Of a stretch of DNA of 5,623 nt, positions 1 to 5,596 are shown piece after piece. The stretch covers positions 1-5,623 of the forward strand of contig CAMKTW010000115.1 of the NCBI GenBank assembly GCA_946415795.1, read 5' to 3'. The position numbers were made by a program, and so were the translations under genes. Numbering within the stretch: position 1 is the stretch's first letter; each line of letters begins with the position of its first letter. Source of the stretch: an uncultured Bacteroidales bacterium (GTDB taxonomy: Bacteria; Bacteroidota; Bacteroidia; Bacteroidales; UBA932). The notes under the pieces were generated by a model. The model did no database searches, was not told the origin of the DNA, and worked only from the letters and a program-made list of their open reading frames with translations.

Positions 1-177
1 ACAGCGGACAGTATTTTCACCGATGTGCTGCTGCACCTCTACGGTAAGGTCGCGGCCGTCCTGGCGGCGGACCGTCATTGCGTGATGAATCGACGGGAGA
101 TCCTCCTCCCTGATACCCGCCTCGAACGAAACGTCAATAACCGGGCCGATAATCTGTGATATATATCCTTTTGTCAT
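1..177 (-). CDS. atpD: F1F0 ATP synthase subunit beta, N-terminal 59 residues (cut by window edge)
   Basis: This is the start of the catalytic beta subunit of the F1 sector, which makes ATP on the cytoplasmic face of the membrane using the proton or sodium gradient. The 59 visible codons contain the family's N-terminal beta-barrel signature: ISQIIGPVIDVSFE near residues 6-19, LPSIHHAM near 26-33, and VEVQQHIGENTVRC at 46-59. The nucleotide-binding P-loop would lie further left, outside the window. The ATG at 177 fits the usual N-terminus, which begins a few residues before the GPV(I/V)DV motif. The gene follows the deoxynucleoside kinase by 59 bp on the same strand. I see no good promoter in that gap, so readthrough from upstream is plausible but unproven. 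Full family members are about 460-510 residues. Identification is firm; only completeness is unknown. Confidence 0.95.
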   Translation of the reverse strand, partial: MTKGYISQIIGPVIDVSFEAGIREEDLPSIHHAMTVRRQDGRDLTVEVQQHIGENTVRC

Positions 178-236
178 AATCTATCGCTATGCCTTTTCCT
201 AACCACAGCCGTTTCACTTATATACCCAACGCACAT

Positions 237-860
237 TTATCTTAAACACCCAAATAAGCCATACAACTGAGCATCAATGATATTTGTTATCTCAAAGAAA
301 TCCTCCGGACGCTCCACGAAATCAAGCCGGTCAGCGTCGATTGTTATCACCTGGCCTTTGTAACCCGCAATCCACTTTTCGTAGAGGTCATTGAGGCCCT
401 GGAGGTACTCCAGGCTCATCCCCTGCTCATATTCACGGCCACGCTTCTGTATCTGCCCTACCAGGTGCGGCACGCTGCAGCGCAGGTAAATGAGCAGGTC
501 AGGCAGGCGCACCAGTCGCATCATCACGTGGAACAACTCCATATATGCCTTATAATCACGCTCGGAGATGTTCCCCATAGCCCGGTTGTTCTCAACAAAG
601 ATGTTCACACCCTCCATCACGGTTCTGTCCTGGATAACCGTCTCGTCACTCTCTGCGATGTCCAGCAAATCTTTGAAACGCTGCGTGAGGAAATACACCT
701 CGAGGTTGAACGACCAGCGCTGTATATCTTTATAATAATCTTCGAGATAAGGGTTGTAGGTTACGGCTTCATACTGAGGCCTCCACCCGTAATGCTCAGA
801 AAGCATCCGGGTGAGCGTTGTCTTTCCGCTGCCTATATTTCCCGCTATCCCGATGTGCAT
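237..860 (-). CDS. Deoxynucleoside kinase (dAK/dGK/dCK family)
   Basis: This 207-residue cytosolic kinase phosphorylates deoxynucleosides to their 5'-monophosphates in the salvage pathway. Visible motifs, in order: P-loop GNIGSGKT at residues 7-14; E31 in YEAV, the position of the general base in the family; NPYLEDYY at 36-43; LTQRF at 58-62, with the base-contacting Gln60; QDRT at 77-80, a Thr version of the DRS motif; and the LID segment KRGREYE at 139-145, with arginines that clamp ATP. Length is normal for the bacterial dAK/dGK family. The exact base preference (dA, dG, dC or T) cannot be read from the sequence. The start at 860 puts the P-loop at residue 7, as usual. The gene starts 18 bp after the carbonic-anhydrase-like gene and precedes atpD, so the three are probably co-transcribed. 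Confidence 0.93.
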   Translation of the reverse strand: MHIGIAGNIGSGKTTLTRMLSEHYGWRPQYEAVTYNPYLEDYYKDIQRWSFNLEVYFLTQRFKDLLDIAESDETVIQDRTVMEGVNIFVENNRAMGNISERDYKAYMELFHVMMRLVRLPDLLIYLRCSVPHLVGQIQKRGREYEQGMSLEYLQGLNDLYEKWIAGYKGQVITIDADRLDFVERPEDFFEITNIIDAQLYGLFGCLR

Positions 861-878
861 TATCTCCCCTTTCTCAAA

Positions 879-1427
879 TTAATCCTCTTTATCGCCATAA
901 TCGAAGCATCCTCCGATGCCGTCGTCGAACCAGGCCTTGTATTTCATATAGCCCTGAGCATTGTTGTGGGCCATCTCGGCAATCTTTTCGCTCCCCTCTT
1001 TAACCTTTTTTGCAGGGATGCCGGCGTAAATGCCCGGCTCCAGCACCTGCCCCGTCAGGACCACCGCGCCGGCGGCGATAATGGTGTTGTCGGGAATCAC
1101 GGCGTTGTCCATCAGTATCGCACCCATCCCCACCAGTACATTGCTGCCTACCTTCGCGCCGTGGATTACGGCATTGTGACCCACGGACACATCGTTTCCG
1201 ATCTCAACCACGCTGCGCTTGTGCAGGGTATGCAACACCGCACCGTCCTGTATGTTGACCCGGTCCCCTATAATTATCGGATTTACGTCGCCTCTGAGCA
1301 CCGCGCTGTACCAGATGCTGCAGTCATCACCCATCTTTACATCACCGATAACGGCGGCATTCTCTGCGAGAAAACACCTCTTCCCGATTACCGGCCTGAC
1401 ACCATTCAGTTCCCTGACTATCGCCAT
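879..1427 (-). CDS. Gamma carbonic anhydrase-like hexapeptide-repeat protein
   Basis: This 182-residue protein is of the gamma-carbonic-anhydrase/YrdA type: a left-handed beta-helix built from hexapeptide repeats, normally a trimer with metal sites at subunit interfaces. The repeats run from about residue 14 to 140 (e.g. IGDVKMGDDCSIW, IIGDRVNIQDGAV, VLVGMGAILMDNAVI). The three expected metal-binding histidines are present: H66 (AVLH), H84 (VGHNA) and H89 (VIHG). The conserved RGD is at 45-47 and Q60-D61 sits before the first histidine. The C-terminus, GIPAKKVKE followed by a short helix, is typical. Reversible CO2 hydration is therefore possible, but many homologues of this short type have no proven anhydrase activity, so the enzymatic role is an inference. 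It is the first gene of the leftward set and has a promoter-like -7 box 25 bp upstream. Confidence 0.93.
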   Translation of the reverse strand: MAIVRELNGVRPVIGKRCFLAENAAVIGDVKMGDDCSIWYSAVLRGDVNPIIIGDRVNIQDGAVLHTLHKRSVVEIGNDVSVGHNAVIHGAKVGSNVLVGMGAILMDNAVIPDNTIIAAGAVVLTGQVLEPGIYAGIPAKKVKEGSEKIAEMAHNNAQGYMKYKAWFDDGIGGCFDYGDKED

Positions 1428-1451
1428 AAATACTTGAGGTTTTCGAAGCTA

Positions 1452-1459
1452 CAAATATA
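1452..1459 (-). promoter_or_regulatory. Bacteroidetes-type -7 box upstream of the carbonic-anhydrase-like gene
   Basis: Read on the minus strand this is TATATTTG, an exact match to the Bacteroidetes housekeeping -7 consensus TAnnTTTG. It ends 24 nt before the ATG at 1427, which leaves a short leader. A T-run (1473-1478) lies upstream but does not match the TTTG -33 element at the usual 19-21 bp spacing, so only half of the promoter is well supported. Confidence 0.6.
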
Positions 1460-1551
1460 CTAATTCTTTCGGAAAAAATCGTACCCCGAGACAAGTGCCA
1501 TCCTTTCCTGCTCCGTGGCAGATACCCATCTGATTACCAGCCATTTCCAAC

Positions 1552-1583
1552 ATATCGCTTGCGTACAAGTGCGCAAGCGATAT
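1552..1583. repeat. Perfect 12-bp inverted repeat between divergent genes
   Basis: The arms ATATCGCTTGCG (1552-1563) and CGCAAGCGATAT (1572-1583) are perfectly complementary around an 8-nt centre, TACAAGTG. The repeat lies about 92 bp upstream of the leftward -7 box and about 88 bp upstream of the rightward candidate. Neither side is followed by a T-run, so it does not look like an intrinsic terminator. An operator for a dimeric regulator, or a remnant of an interspersed repeat, is more likely. The rest of the gap (1461-1551 and 1584-1671) shows only a short CAGAT/ATCTG inverted repeat near 1520-1533 and no convincing gene. Confidence 0.75.
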
Positions 1584-1671
1584 ATAACAAAACACTGAAT
1601 ATCACCACATTATGTGCCACGGGATAATTCAGATTTCCGCACCGGCACTGAACGGTATTCAGAAAAAAAAC

Positions 1672-1679
1672 TATATTTA
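1672..1679 (+). promoter_or_regulatory. Probable -7 box for the redox operon
   Basis: TATATTTA is one mismatch from TAnnTTTG and lies 21 nt before the ATG at 1701, preceded by an A-run (1662-1670). I see no clear TTTG -33 element. If it is used, the leader would be about 15 nt, which excludes the longer GTG-initiated reading from 1614 and supports the ATG at 1701 as the start. Confidence 0.45.
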
Positions 1680-1700
1680 CACAATAAAAAGATTACTCAG

Positions 1701-2237
1701 ATGCTTCGAAAACTACGCATAACACTCGGCATCCTGTTTTTTGCCGGTATAACGCTCCTGCTGCTGGACTTTACGGGCACCCTGCACGGGTGGCTCGGGT
1801 GGATGGCCCGGATACAGTTTCTCCCCGCCGTTATGGCTCTGAACGTCGCGGTCATTGCCGCACTGGTGATAATCACCCTCATTTTTGGCCGCATCTATTG
1901 CTCAGTGATATGTCCTCTCGGAGTGTTCCAGGACGTCATCGCCCATACCGGAGCGGGCTGGAAGCGTCGCCACAATAACAACAAGCCCTACAGCTGGAGT
2001 CCTGAAAAGAAGTGGCTGAGATACGTCGTCTGGGCACTCTTTGTTGCAGCTCTGGTTATCGGCATAAATGCGTTGGTCGCCCTGCTGGCCCCCTACAGCG
2101 CCTGGGGCCGCATCGTGCAGAATCTTTTCCAGCCTGTTTACATCTGGGTCAACAACATCTTCGCGGCCATTGCCCGCAGGGCAGACAGCTATGCCTTCTA
2201 CAGCCGTGAGGTTTGGATGCGCAGTCCTTTATCATAG
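1701..2237 (+). CDS. Membrane polyferredoxin (NapH/YccM-type), N-terminal membrane part, interrupted by frameshift
   Basis: This is the N-terminal 178 codons of a 4Fe-4S membrane protein that should continue into the reading frame ending at 3205. Hydrophobic segments lie at about residues 8-25, 41-62 and 107-130, with a weaker one at 138-158. After the second comes GRIYCSVICPLG (C67, C71), the first of two CX3CP motifs typical of NapH/NosR-C-terminal/YccM-type membrane ferredoxins, which accept electrons near the quinone pool on the cytoplasmic side. The last residues, EVWMRS, are family-like; the frame then ends in PLS-stop, while the expected next helix (FIIAAV...) is in the -1 frame from 2225. 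As read, the piece lacks the last helix, the second CX3CP motif and all ferredoxin clusters. ATG 1701 is preferred because the product then begins directly before helix 1; the in-frame GTG at 1614 lies upstream of the probable promoter. Either a recent mutation or a sequence error could explain the break. Confidence 0.85.
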   Translation: MLRKLRITLGILFFAGITLLLLDFTGTLHGWLGWMARIQFLPAVMALNVAVIAALVIITLIFGRIYCSVICPLGVFQDVIAHTGAGWKRRHNNNKPYSWSPEKKWLRYVVWALFVAALVIGINALVALLAPYSAWGRIVQNLFQPVYIWVNNIFAAIARRADSYAFYSREVWMRSPLS

Positions 2238-3205
2238 CTGCCGTAACCCTGGCGGTTTTGATAGTGCTTGCCTGGCGCGGCGGACGCACATATTGCAACA
2301 CCATCTGCCCGGTGGGCACTACCCTCAGCTTTTTCTCCCGCTTTGCGATGTTCCGCCCGGTGATTGATGCCGACAAGTGCCGCAACTGCAAAAAGTGCGA
2401 GCACAACTGCAAAGCATCTTGTATAAATATTGCGGAACATAAAATTGATTATTCACGCTGCGTGGACTGCTTCAACTGTCTGGAAGATTGTCAGTTCGGA
2501 GTATTGAAATACCGCTTTGCCTGGAATCGTGCCAGAGCCGCCGAAAAGGCCGGCACACCGGCAGAGGGCATCAGAACCGGAGCACAGAACACCCGCCGCG
2601 CGTTCATAACCGGAGCGGCTATGGCGGCAGGGGGCATCGCCGTCAGCGCCCAAGAGAAAAAGACCGACGGCGGATTTGCGCAACTGCTGGACAAGAGAGC
2701 GCCAAAGCGGGAAGTCCCCCTGACGCCTCCCGGGTCAGAGAGCGTCAAAGATTTTTACCGGCACTGCACCGCCTGCCAGCTCTGCGTGGCAGAGTGCCCA
2801 AACAACGTTCTCCGGCCCTGCGCATCCCTCGATCGCCTGATGCAGCCGGAGATGTCGTATGAACGGGGCTACTGCCGTCCCGAGTGTACCCGCTGCAGCG
2901 AGGTCTGCCCCACCGGGGCCATTCGCAAGATATCCCGCGAAGAAAAGACCCGTTACCACATAGGCCTGGCAAAGGTCAACCGCAACCTATGTGTCGCCGA
3001 GAATGGCACCAGTTGCGGCAACTGTGCCTTCCACTGTCCCGCAGGAGCCATCGAGATGGTCTCCAGCGGAGACGATATGCCACTACGTCCCGTAGTGAAC
3101 GAAAACCGCTGCACAGGATGCGGAGCCTGTGAGAATCTCTGCCCGGTACGCCCCATAAGCGCAATCACAGTAAGCGGCAGACATAATCACCTTAACGAGA
3201 ATTAG
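2213..3205 (+). CDS. Membrane polyferredoxin, C-terminal part with multiple 4Fe-4S motifs (other half of the frameshifted gene)
   Basis: The frame opens at a TTG (2213), but homologous reading begins only at about 2225 (FIIAAVTL...), so independent initiation is doubtful and this is best read as the remainder of the preceding gene. Numbered from the TTG: a membrane helix at about 6-21; the second CX3CP motif, RTYCNTICPVG (C28, C32); two cytosolic-side 4Fe-4S motifs, C56-C59-C62-C66 and C83-C86-C89-C93; then an internal twin-arginine segment, TRRAFITGAA, at 127-136 followed by a weak hydrophobic stretch ending in VSAQ. A second Fe-S module follows: C185-C188-C191-C195, C221-C225-C228-C232, C260/C268-C271-C275 and C300-C303-C306-C310. 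That gives about six cluster sites. It ends 2 bp before the aldo/keto reductase, so the two are translationally close and probably partners in electron transfer. Joined, the product would be about 500 residues. No further stops or frameshifts are seen, so any decay is recent. Confidence 0.87.
   Translation: MDAQSFIIAAVTLAVLIVLAWRGGRTYCNTICPVGTTLSFFSRFAMFRPVIDADKCRNCKKCEHNCKASCINIAEHKIDYSRCVDCFNCLEDCQFGVLKYRFAWNRARAAEKAGTPAEGIRTGAQNTRRAFITGAAMAAGGIAVSAQEKKTDGGFAQLLDKRAPKREVPLTPPGSESVKDFYRHCTACQLCVAECPNNVLRPCASLDRLMQPEMSYERGYCRPECTRCSEVCPTGAIRKISREEKTRYHIGLAKVNRNLCVAENGTSCGNCAFHCPAGAIEMVSSGDDMPLRPVVNENRCTGCGACENLCPVRPISAITVSGRHNHLNEN
2219..2237 (+). other. Frameshift junction in the polyferredoxin gene
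   Basis: The upstream frame reads Met-Arg-Ser then Pro-Leu-Ser-stop (2235-2237). The downstream frame reads Phe-Ile-Ile-Ala from 2225. Both sides match one continuous membrane-protein family, so a net -1 change in reading (one base missing, or a slightly larger deletion of 3n+1 bases) sits at about 2223-2228, around CCTTTAT. From memory of the family, one to three residues between Ser and Phe are expected here. There is no X-XXY-YYZ slippery heptamer, which argues against programmed frameshifting. Confidence 0.8.
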
Positions 3206-3207
3206 CC

Positions 3208-4542
3208 ATGGACAGAAGAGATTTTATAAAGATATCCGGCGCCGCCGCAATAGGGGCCGCCGCAGGGTGCACCCCAAGGGAAAAAGGGCGTCCTGCCGAT
3301 GAGACAGCTCAGATGGAATACCGCATCCATCCAGACTCGGGCGACAAGGTTTCGCTGCTGGGTTTCGGATGTATGCGCTGGCCTATGGTTGACAAGGACG
3401 GCGTACAGGTCATTGACCAGGAGGCGGTGAACGAGATGGTAGATTATGCCCTGGAGCACGGCGTCAACTACTTTGACACCTCCCCCGCCTACCTTCAGGG
3501 GCAGTCGGAGAAGGCAGCCGGCATCGCCCTGAGCCGCCATCCCCGCGACAGTTACTTCATAGCCACCAAACTATCTAACTTTGGCGACTTTAACAAGGAG
3601 GCGTCGCTTAAGATGTACCGCGACTCTTTCGAGCAGTTGCAAACCGACTATTTCGACTATTACCTGCTGCACAACATCGGCCGCAGTATGGAGCAGTTCT
3701 ACAACCGTTACGTGAACAACGGACTGCTGGACTTTGTCAAGGCAGAGCGCGAAGCTGGCCGCATCCGCAACCTCGGATTCTCATTCCACGGGATACGGGA
3801 GATGTTCGACCACTTCCTCAAGATGCACGACAATGGCGAAATCCACTGGGATTTCTGCCAGATACAGATGAATTACAAGGACTGGACCCACGCCGATCCA
3901 AAGCGCAACGTCAACGCCGACTATCTATATGCAGAACTTGACAGGCGCCAGATACCGATCGTGATTATGGAGCCCCTGCTGGGAGGCAGGCTTGCCAACG
4001 TGCCAGACGGCATCGCCAGGCAGATGAAGGGGCGCGAACCAGACAAGTCGCTGGCCTCCTGGGCATTCCGCTTCTGCGGGAGTTACCCGCGCGTGCTTTG
4101 CATCCTCAGCGGTATGGCCTCGATGGACCCGTTGCTGGACAACATCGACACATTCACCCACTTCAAGCCGCTCAGCGGTGAAGAACTCGATTTCCTGGAG
4201 CGGATGGCCAAATGGATGGAAGATTACCCCCTGGTGAACTGCAACTATTGCAACTACTGTATGCCTTGCCCCTGGGGTGTGGATATCCCGGGCATTTTCA
4301 GGCATTACAACGACTCCGTTGCCGAAGGCCGCTATCCGCAGACACAGGAGCAGAAAGACTATAAGAAGCTCAAGCGTGCCTTTCTGGTGAGCTACGACCG
4401 TGCCGTGGAAACCATCCGCCAGGCAGACCACTGTATAGGCTGCCGGGAATGTGTAAGCCACTGCCCCCAGAGCATCCCCATCCCCCACGATCTGCGCCGG
4501 ATATCACACTACGTAGAATCCCTGAAAAAAGACACATTATAA
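3208..4542 (+). CDS. Tat-exported aldo/keto reductase with two C-terminal 4Fe-4S motifs (predicted lipoprotein)
   Basis: This 444-residue protein begins DRRDFIKISGAAAIGAAAGC: a twin-arginine motif (R3-R4), a short hydrophobic stretch and a lipobox-like AAGC with C21, predicting Tat export and lipid anchoring outside the cytoplasm. Residues 37 to about 315 are an aldo/keto reductase TIM barrel with the full catalytic tetrad D90, Y95, K121 and H155. The C-terminal nucleotide-site region SGMASMDPLLDNI is at 301-313. The tail adds two ferredoxin-like motifs: C345-C348-C351-C354 (CNYCNYCMPCP) and C409-C412-C415-C419 (CIGCRECVSHCP). Tat export of a folded, cofactor-bearing enzyme is consistent. NAD(P)H is not expected in the periplasm, so reductant may come through the Fe-S clusters, perhaps from the polyferredoxin 2 bp upstream; that is inference. 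The substrate is unknown. The start is fixed by the twin-arginine signal. Confidence 0.92.
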   Translation: MDRRDFIKISGAAAIGAAAGCTPREKGRPADETAQMEYRIHPDSGDKVSLLGFGCMRWPMVDKDGVQVIDQEAVNEMVDYALEHGVNYFDTSPAYLQGQSEKAAGIALSRHPRDSYFIATKLSNFGDFNKEASLKMYRDSFEQLQTDYFDYYLLHNIGRSMEQFYNRYVNNGLLDFVKAEREAGRIRNLGFSFHGIREMFDHFLKMHDNGEIHWDFCQIQMNYKDWTHADPKRNVNADYLYAELDRRQIPIVIMEPLLGGRLANVPDGIARQMKGREPDKSLASWAFRFCGSYPRVLCILSGMASMDPLLDNIDTFTHFKPLSGEELDFLERMAKWMEDYPLVNCNYCNYCMPCPWGVDIPGIFRHYNDSVAEGRYPQTQEQKDYKKLKRAFLVSYDRAVETIRQADHCIGCRECVSHCPQSIPIPHDLRRISHYVESLKKDTL

Positions 4543-4560
4543 CCTATAAATCAAATTGTT

Positions 4561-4746
4561 ATGGCATCTTTAGTTTACATTGTGGGCGTTGTCCTGTCCA
4601 TTATTGCCGTTTTGGATATCCTCAAGAAACCCATATCACTGGTCGGCAAGATAATCTGTGCCGTGCTGGTGCTTGCAACAAGCTGGATAGGGCTTGCTGT
4701 TTACTTTCTCTTTGCGAGGGACCGCCTCACAACGTGGTTCAAATAA
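4561..4746 (+). CDS. Small two-helix membrane protein, PLDc_N (cardiolipin-synthase N-terminal) type
   Basis: This 61-residue protein has two predicted membrane helices, at about 3-20 and 28-51, joined by a short basic turn (LKKPISLVGK). The second half, SWIGLAVYFLFARD, resembles the SxxGxxxYxxFGR-type signature of the N-terminal membrane domain found in phospholipase D/cardiolipin synthases. Here it stands alone with no catalytic HKD domain. Stand-alone proteins of this kind are widespread and have no settled function; a role as membrane anchor or small partner is a guess. It starts 18 bp after the aldo/keto reductase and is probably the last gene of that operon. No terminator fits in the 9 bp before the convergent methyltransferase gene. 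Confidence 0.85.
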   Translation: MASLVYIVGVVLSIIAVLDILKKPISLVGKIICAVLVLATSWIGLAVYFLFARDRLTTWFK

Positions 4747-4755
4747 GAGAATTGA

Positions 4756-5475
4756 TTATTTCCTGAATAATGCACAGGTGACGGCGGTGGCGATGGCGAC
4801 GTTGAGCGATTCGCTGCCGGCTGAGTCGCGCGGGTACGGCGGGATATAGAGCCTGGATGTGACTTTCTGGGCCATATCCTCTCCTATTCCGTTCGATTCA
4901 GAGCCCATCACTATCAGACCCTCGGGGGAGAGAGTTTCAGAGTAGATGTCCCGGCCATCCAGGAATGTGCCGTAAACCGGCATACTCTCCGATGCAAACC
5001 GCTCTGCCACCCGGGGCAGATCACAATATATCACTTTGCGGCGGAAAACCGCCCCCATAGTAGCCTGGACGGTCTTGGGATTGTACAGTTCAACCGTATC
5101 CCTGGAAGCGAAAACCGCATCGATGCCAAACCAGTCGGCGATCCTGACGATTGTACCGAGATTGCCCGGATCCCGCACAGAGTCGAGCGCAAGGCATAGC
5201 GGACGGGAAGCAATCAGGGCATCAATCTCAGAAGATGATGGGGGCGCAGGCATCCGCACCACCGCCAGCGCCGGGGAAGGCGAACTCAGTAGCGAGATGC
5301 GCCCCATGGCCTCCTCCCCGATATCGTCGGTATAATATACCGCCTCCACCTCGAAGCCGCTTCTCAGGGCCTCGGCAACCAGCTTCTCCCCCTCCACCAC
5401 GAACAGGCCGCTGTGCTCACGCTGCTTTTTGCTGCCCAGCGCGCGAACCCTTTTGATATCTGCCTTTGAAATCAT
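4756..5475 (-). CDS. TrmH/SpoU-family RNA 2'-O-methyltransferase
   Basis: This 239-residue SPOUT-class enzyme is predicted to transfer a methyl group from S-adenosylmethionine to a ribose 2'-OH in tRNA or rRNA. An N-terminal substrate-binding domain (about residues 1-75) begins MISKADIKRVRAL and contains GLFVVEGEKLV at 23-33, as in RNA methyltransferases with an L30e-like domain. The trefoil-knot catalytic domain shows motif 1 DPGNLGTIVRIADWFG at 102-117 (N105), NPKTVQATMGAVFR at 132-145, motif 2 IVMGSESNGIGE at 188-199, and motif 3 SESLNVAIATAV at 221-232. Motif 3 is preceded by PYPRDSAG rather than the more usual short glycine-rich loop. The target nucleotide cannot be told. ATG 5475 is chosen because it matches the family N-terminus; the upstream frame is open to a TTG at 5613 but codes for a basic, non-homologous stretch over an inverted repeat. 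The gene is convergent with the small membrane protein. Confidence 0.92.
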   Translation of the reverse strand: MISKADIKRVRALGSKKQREHSGLFVVEGEKLVAEALRSGFEVEAVYYTDDIGEEAMGRISLLSSPSPALAVVRMPAPPSSSEIDALIASRPLCLALDSVRDPGNLGTIVRIADWFGIDAVFASRDTVELYNPKTVQATMGAVFRRKVIYCDLPRVAERFASESMPVYGTFLDGRDIYSETLSPEGLIVMGSESNGIGEDMAQKVTSRLYIPPYPRDSAGSESLNVAIATAVTCALFRK

Positions 5476-5477
5476 AC

Positions 5478-5552
5478 GCGACAGTGGTTTCGCATCAACT
5501 TTTTTCCTTATTAAACGAGCGATAGGCGGGATGCGAAACCTATACCTGTCGC
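5478..5552. repeat. Long imperfect inverted repeat in the methyltransferase leader
   Basis: The left arm GCGACAG-T-GGTTTCGCATC (5478-5496) is complementary to the right arm GATGCGAAACC-TATAC-CTGTCGC (5530-5552). This gives 11 bp plus 7 bp of perfect pairing, separated by a 1 x 5 asymmetric bulge and closed by a 33-nt loop. In the minus-strand transcript the hairpin would end 2 nt before the start codon at 5475, and the purine-rich AAGGAAAAAAG stretch would be in the loop. It could be a structured leader affecting translation, or the ends of a small repeat element. Confidence 0.7.
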
Positions 5553-5555
5553 ACC

Positions 5556-5563
5556 TATATTTG
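5556..5563 (+). promoter_or_regulatory. Possible -7 box for a rightward gene beyond the window
   Basis: TATATTTG on the plus strand matches TAnnTTTG exactly, but no TTTG -33 element is seen 19-21 bp upstream and no plus-strand gene starts before the window ends. It may be chance in an AT-rich gap. It is one of three CCTATA repeats, starting at 5539, 5554 and 5572. Confidence 0.25.
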
Positions 5564-5578
5564 TCCCCATCCCTATAT

Positions 5579-5596
5579 CCCTTCCCCAGGGAAGGG
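5579..5596. repeat. GC-rich 8-bp palindrome near the right edge
   Basis: CCCTTCCC (5579-5586) and GGGAAGGG (5589-5596) are separated by CA; a realistic hairpin has 7 bp and a 4-nt loop. On the plus strand it is followed by ACTTTTCG, a weak T-run, so a rightward terminator or attenuator is possible but poorly supported. No plus-strand gene ends nearby. It may instead belong to an intergenic repeat. Confidence 0.4.

Noticed and set aside
465..1463. Open plus-strand frame of 332 codons opposite the kinase and carbonic-anhydrase-like genes
   Set aside because: It is antisense to two clearly recognised genes, its translation is histidine-rich with no family features, and it runs through the leftward promoter.
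1449..1553. Minus-strand small open frame of 34 codons upstream of the carbonic-anhydrase-like gene
   Set aside because: It overlaps the -7 box, has no recognisable family or helix, and starts within the inverted repeat.
1552..1583. Inverted repeat as an intrinsic terminator
   Set aside because: No T-run on either strand, and the flanking genes diverge, so no transcript is expected to end there.
1614..1700. GTG-initiated N-terminal extension of the polyferredoxin
   Set aside because: The added 29 residues are polar and lie over the probable promoter; the ATG at 1701 fits the position of the first helix.
2219..2237. Programmed -1 frameshifting to make the full polyferredoxin
   Set aside because: No slippery heptamer in the correct phase and no obvious downstream stimulatory hairpin; a simple indel explains it better.
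3925..4488. Open minus-strand frame of 187 codons inside the aldo/keto reductase
   Set aside because: The plus-strand protein has full catalytic and Fe-S motifs; the antisense product has no recognisable features and is explained by codon bias.
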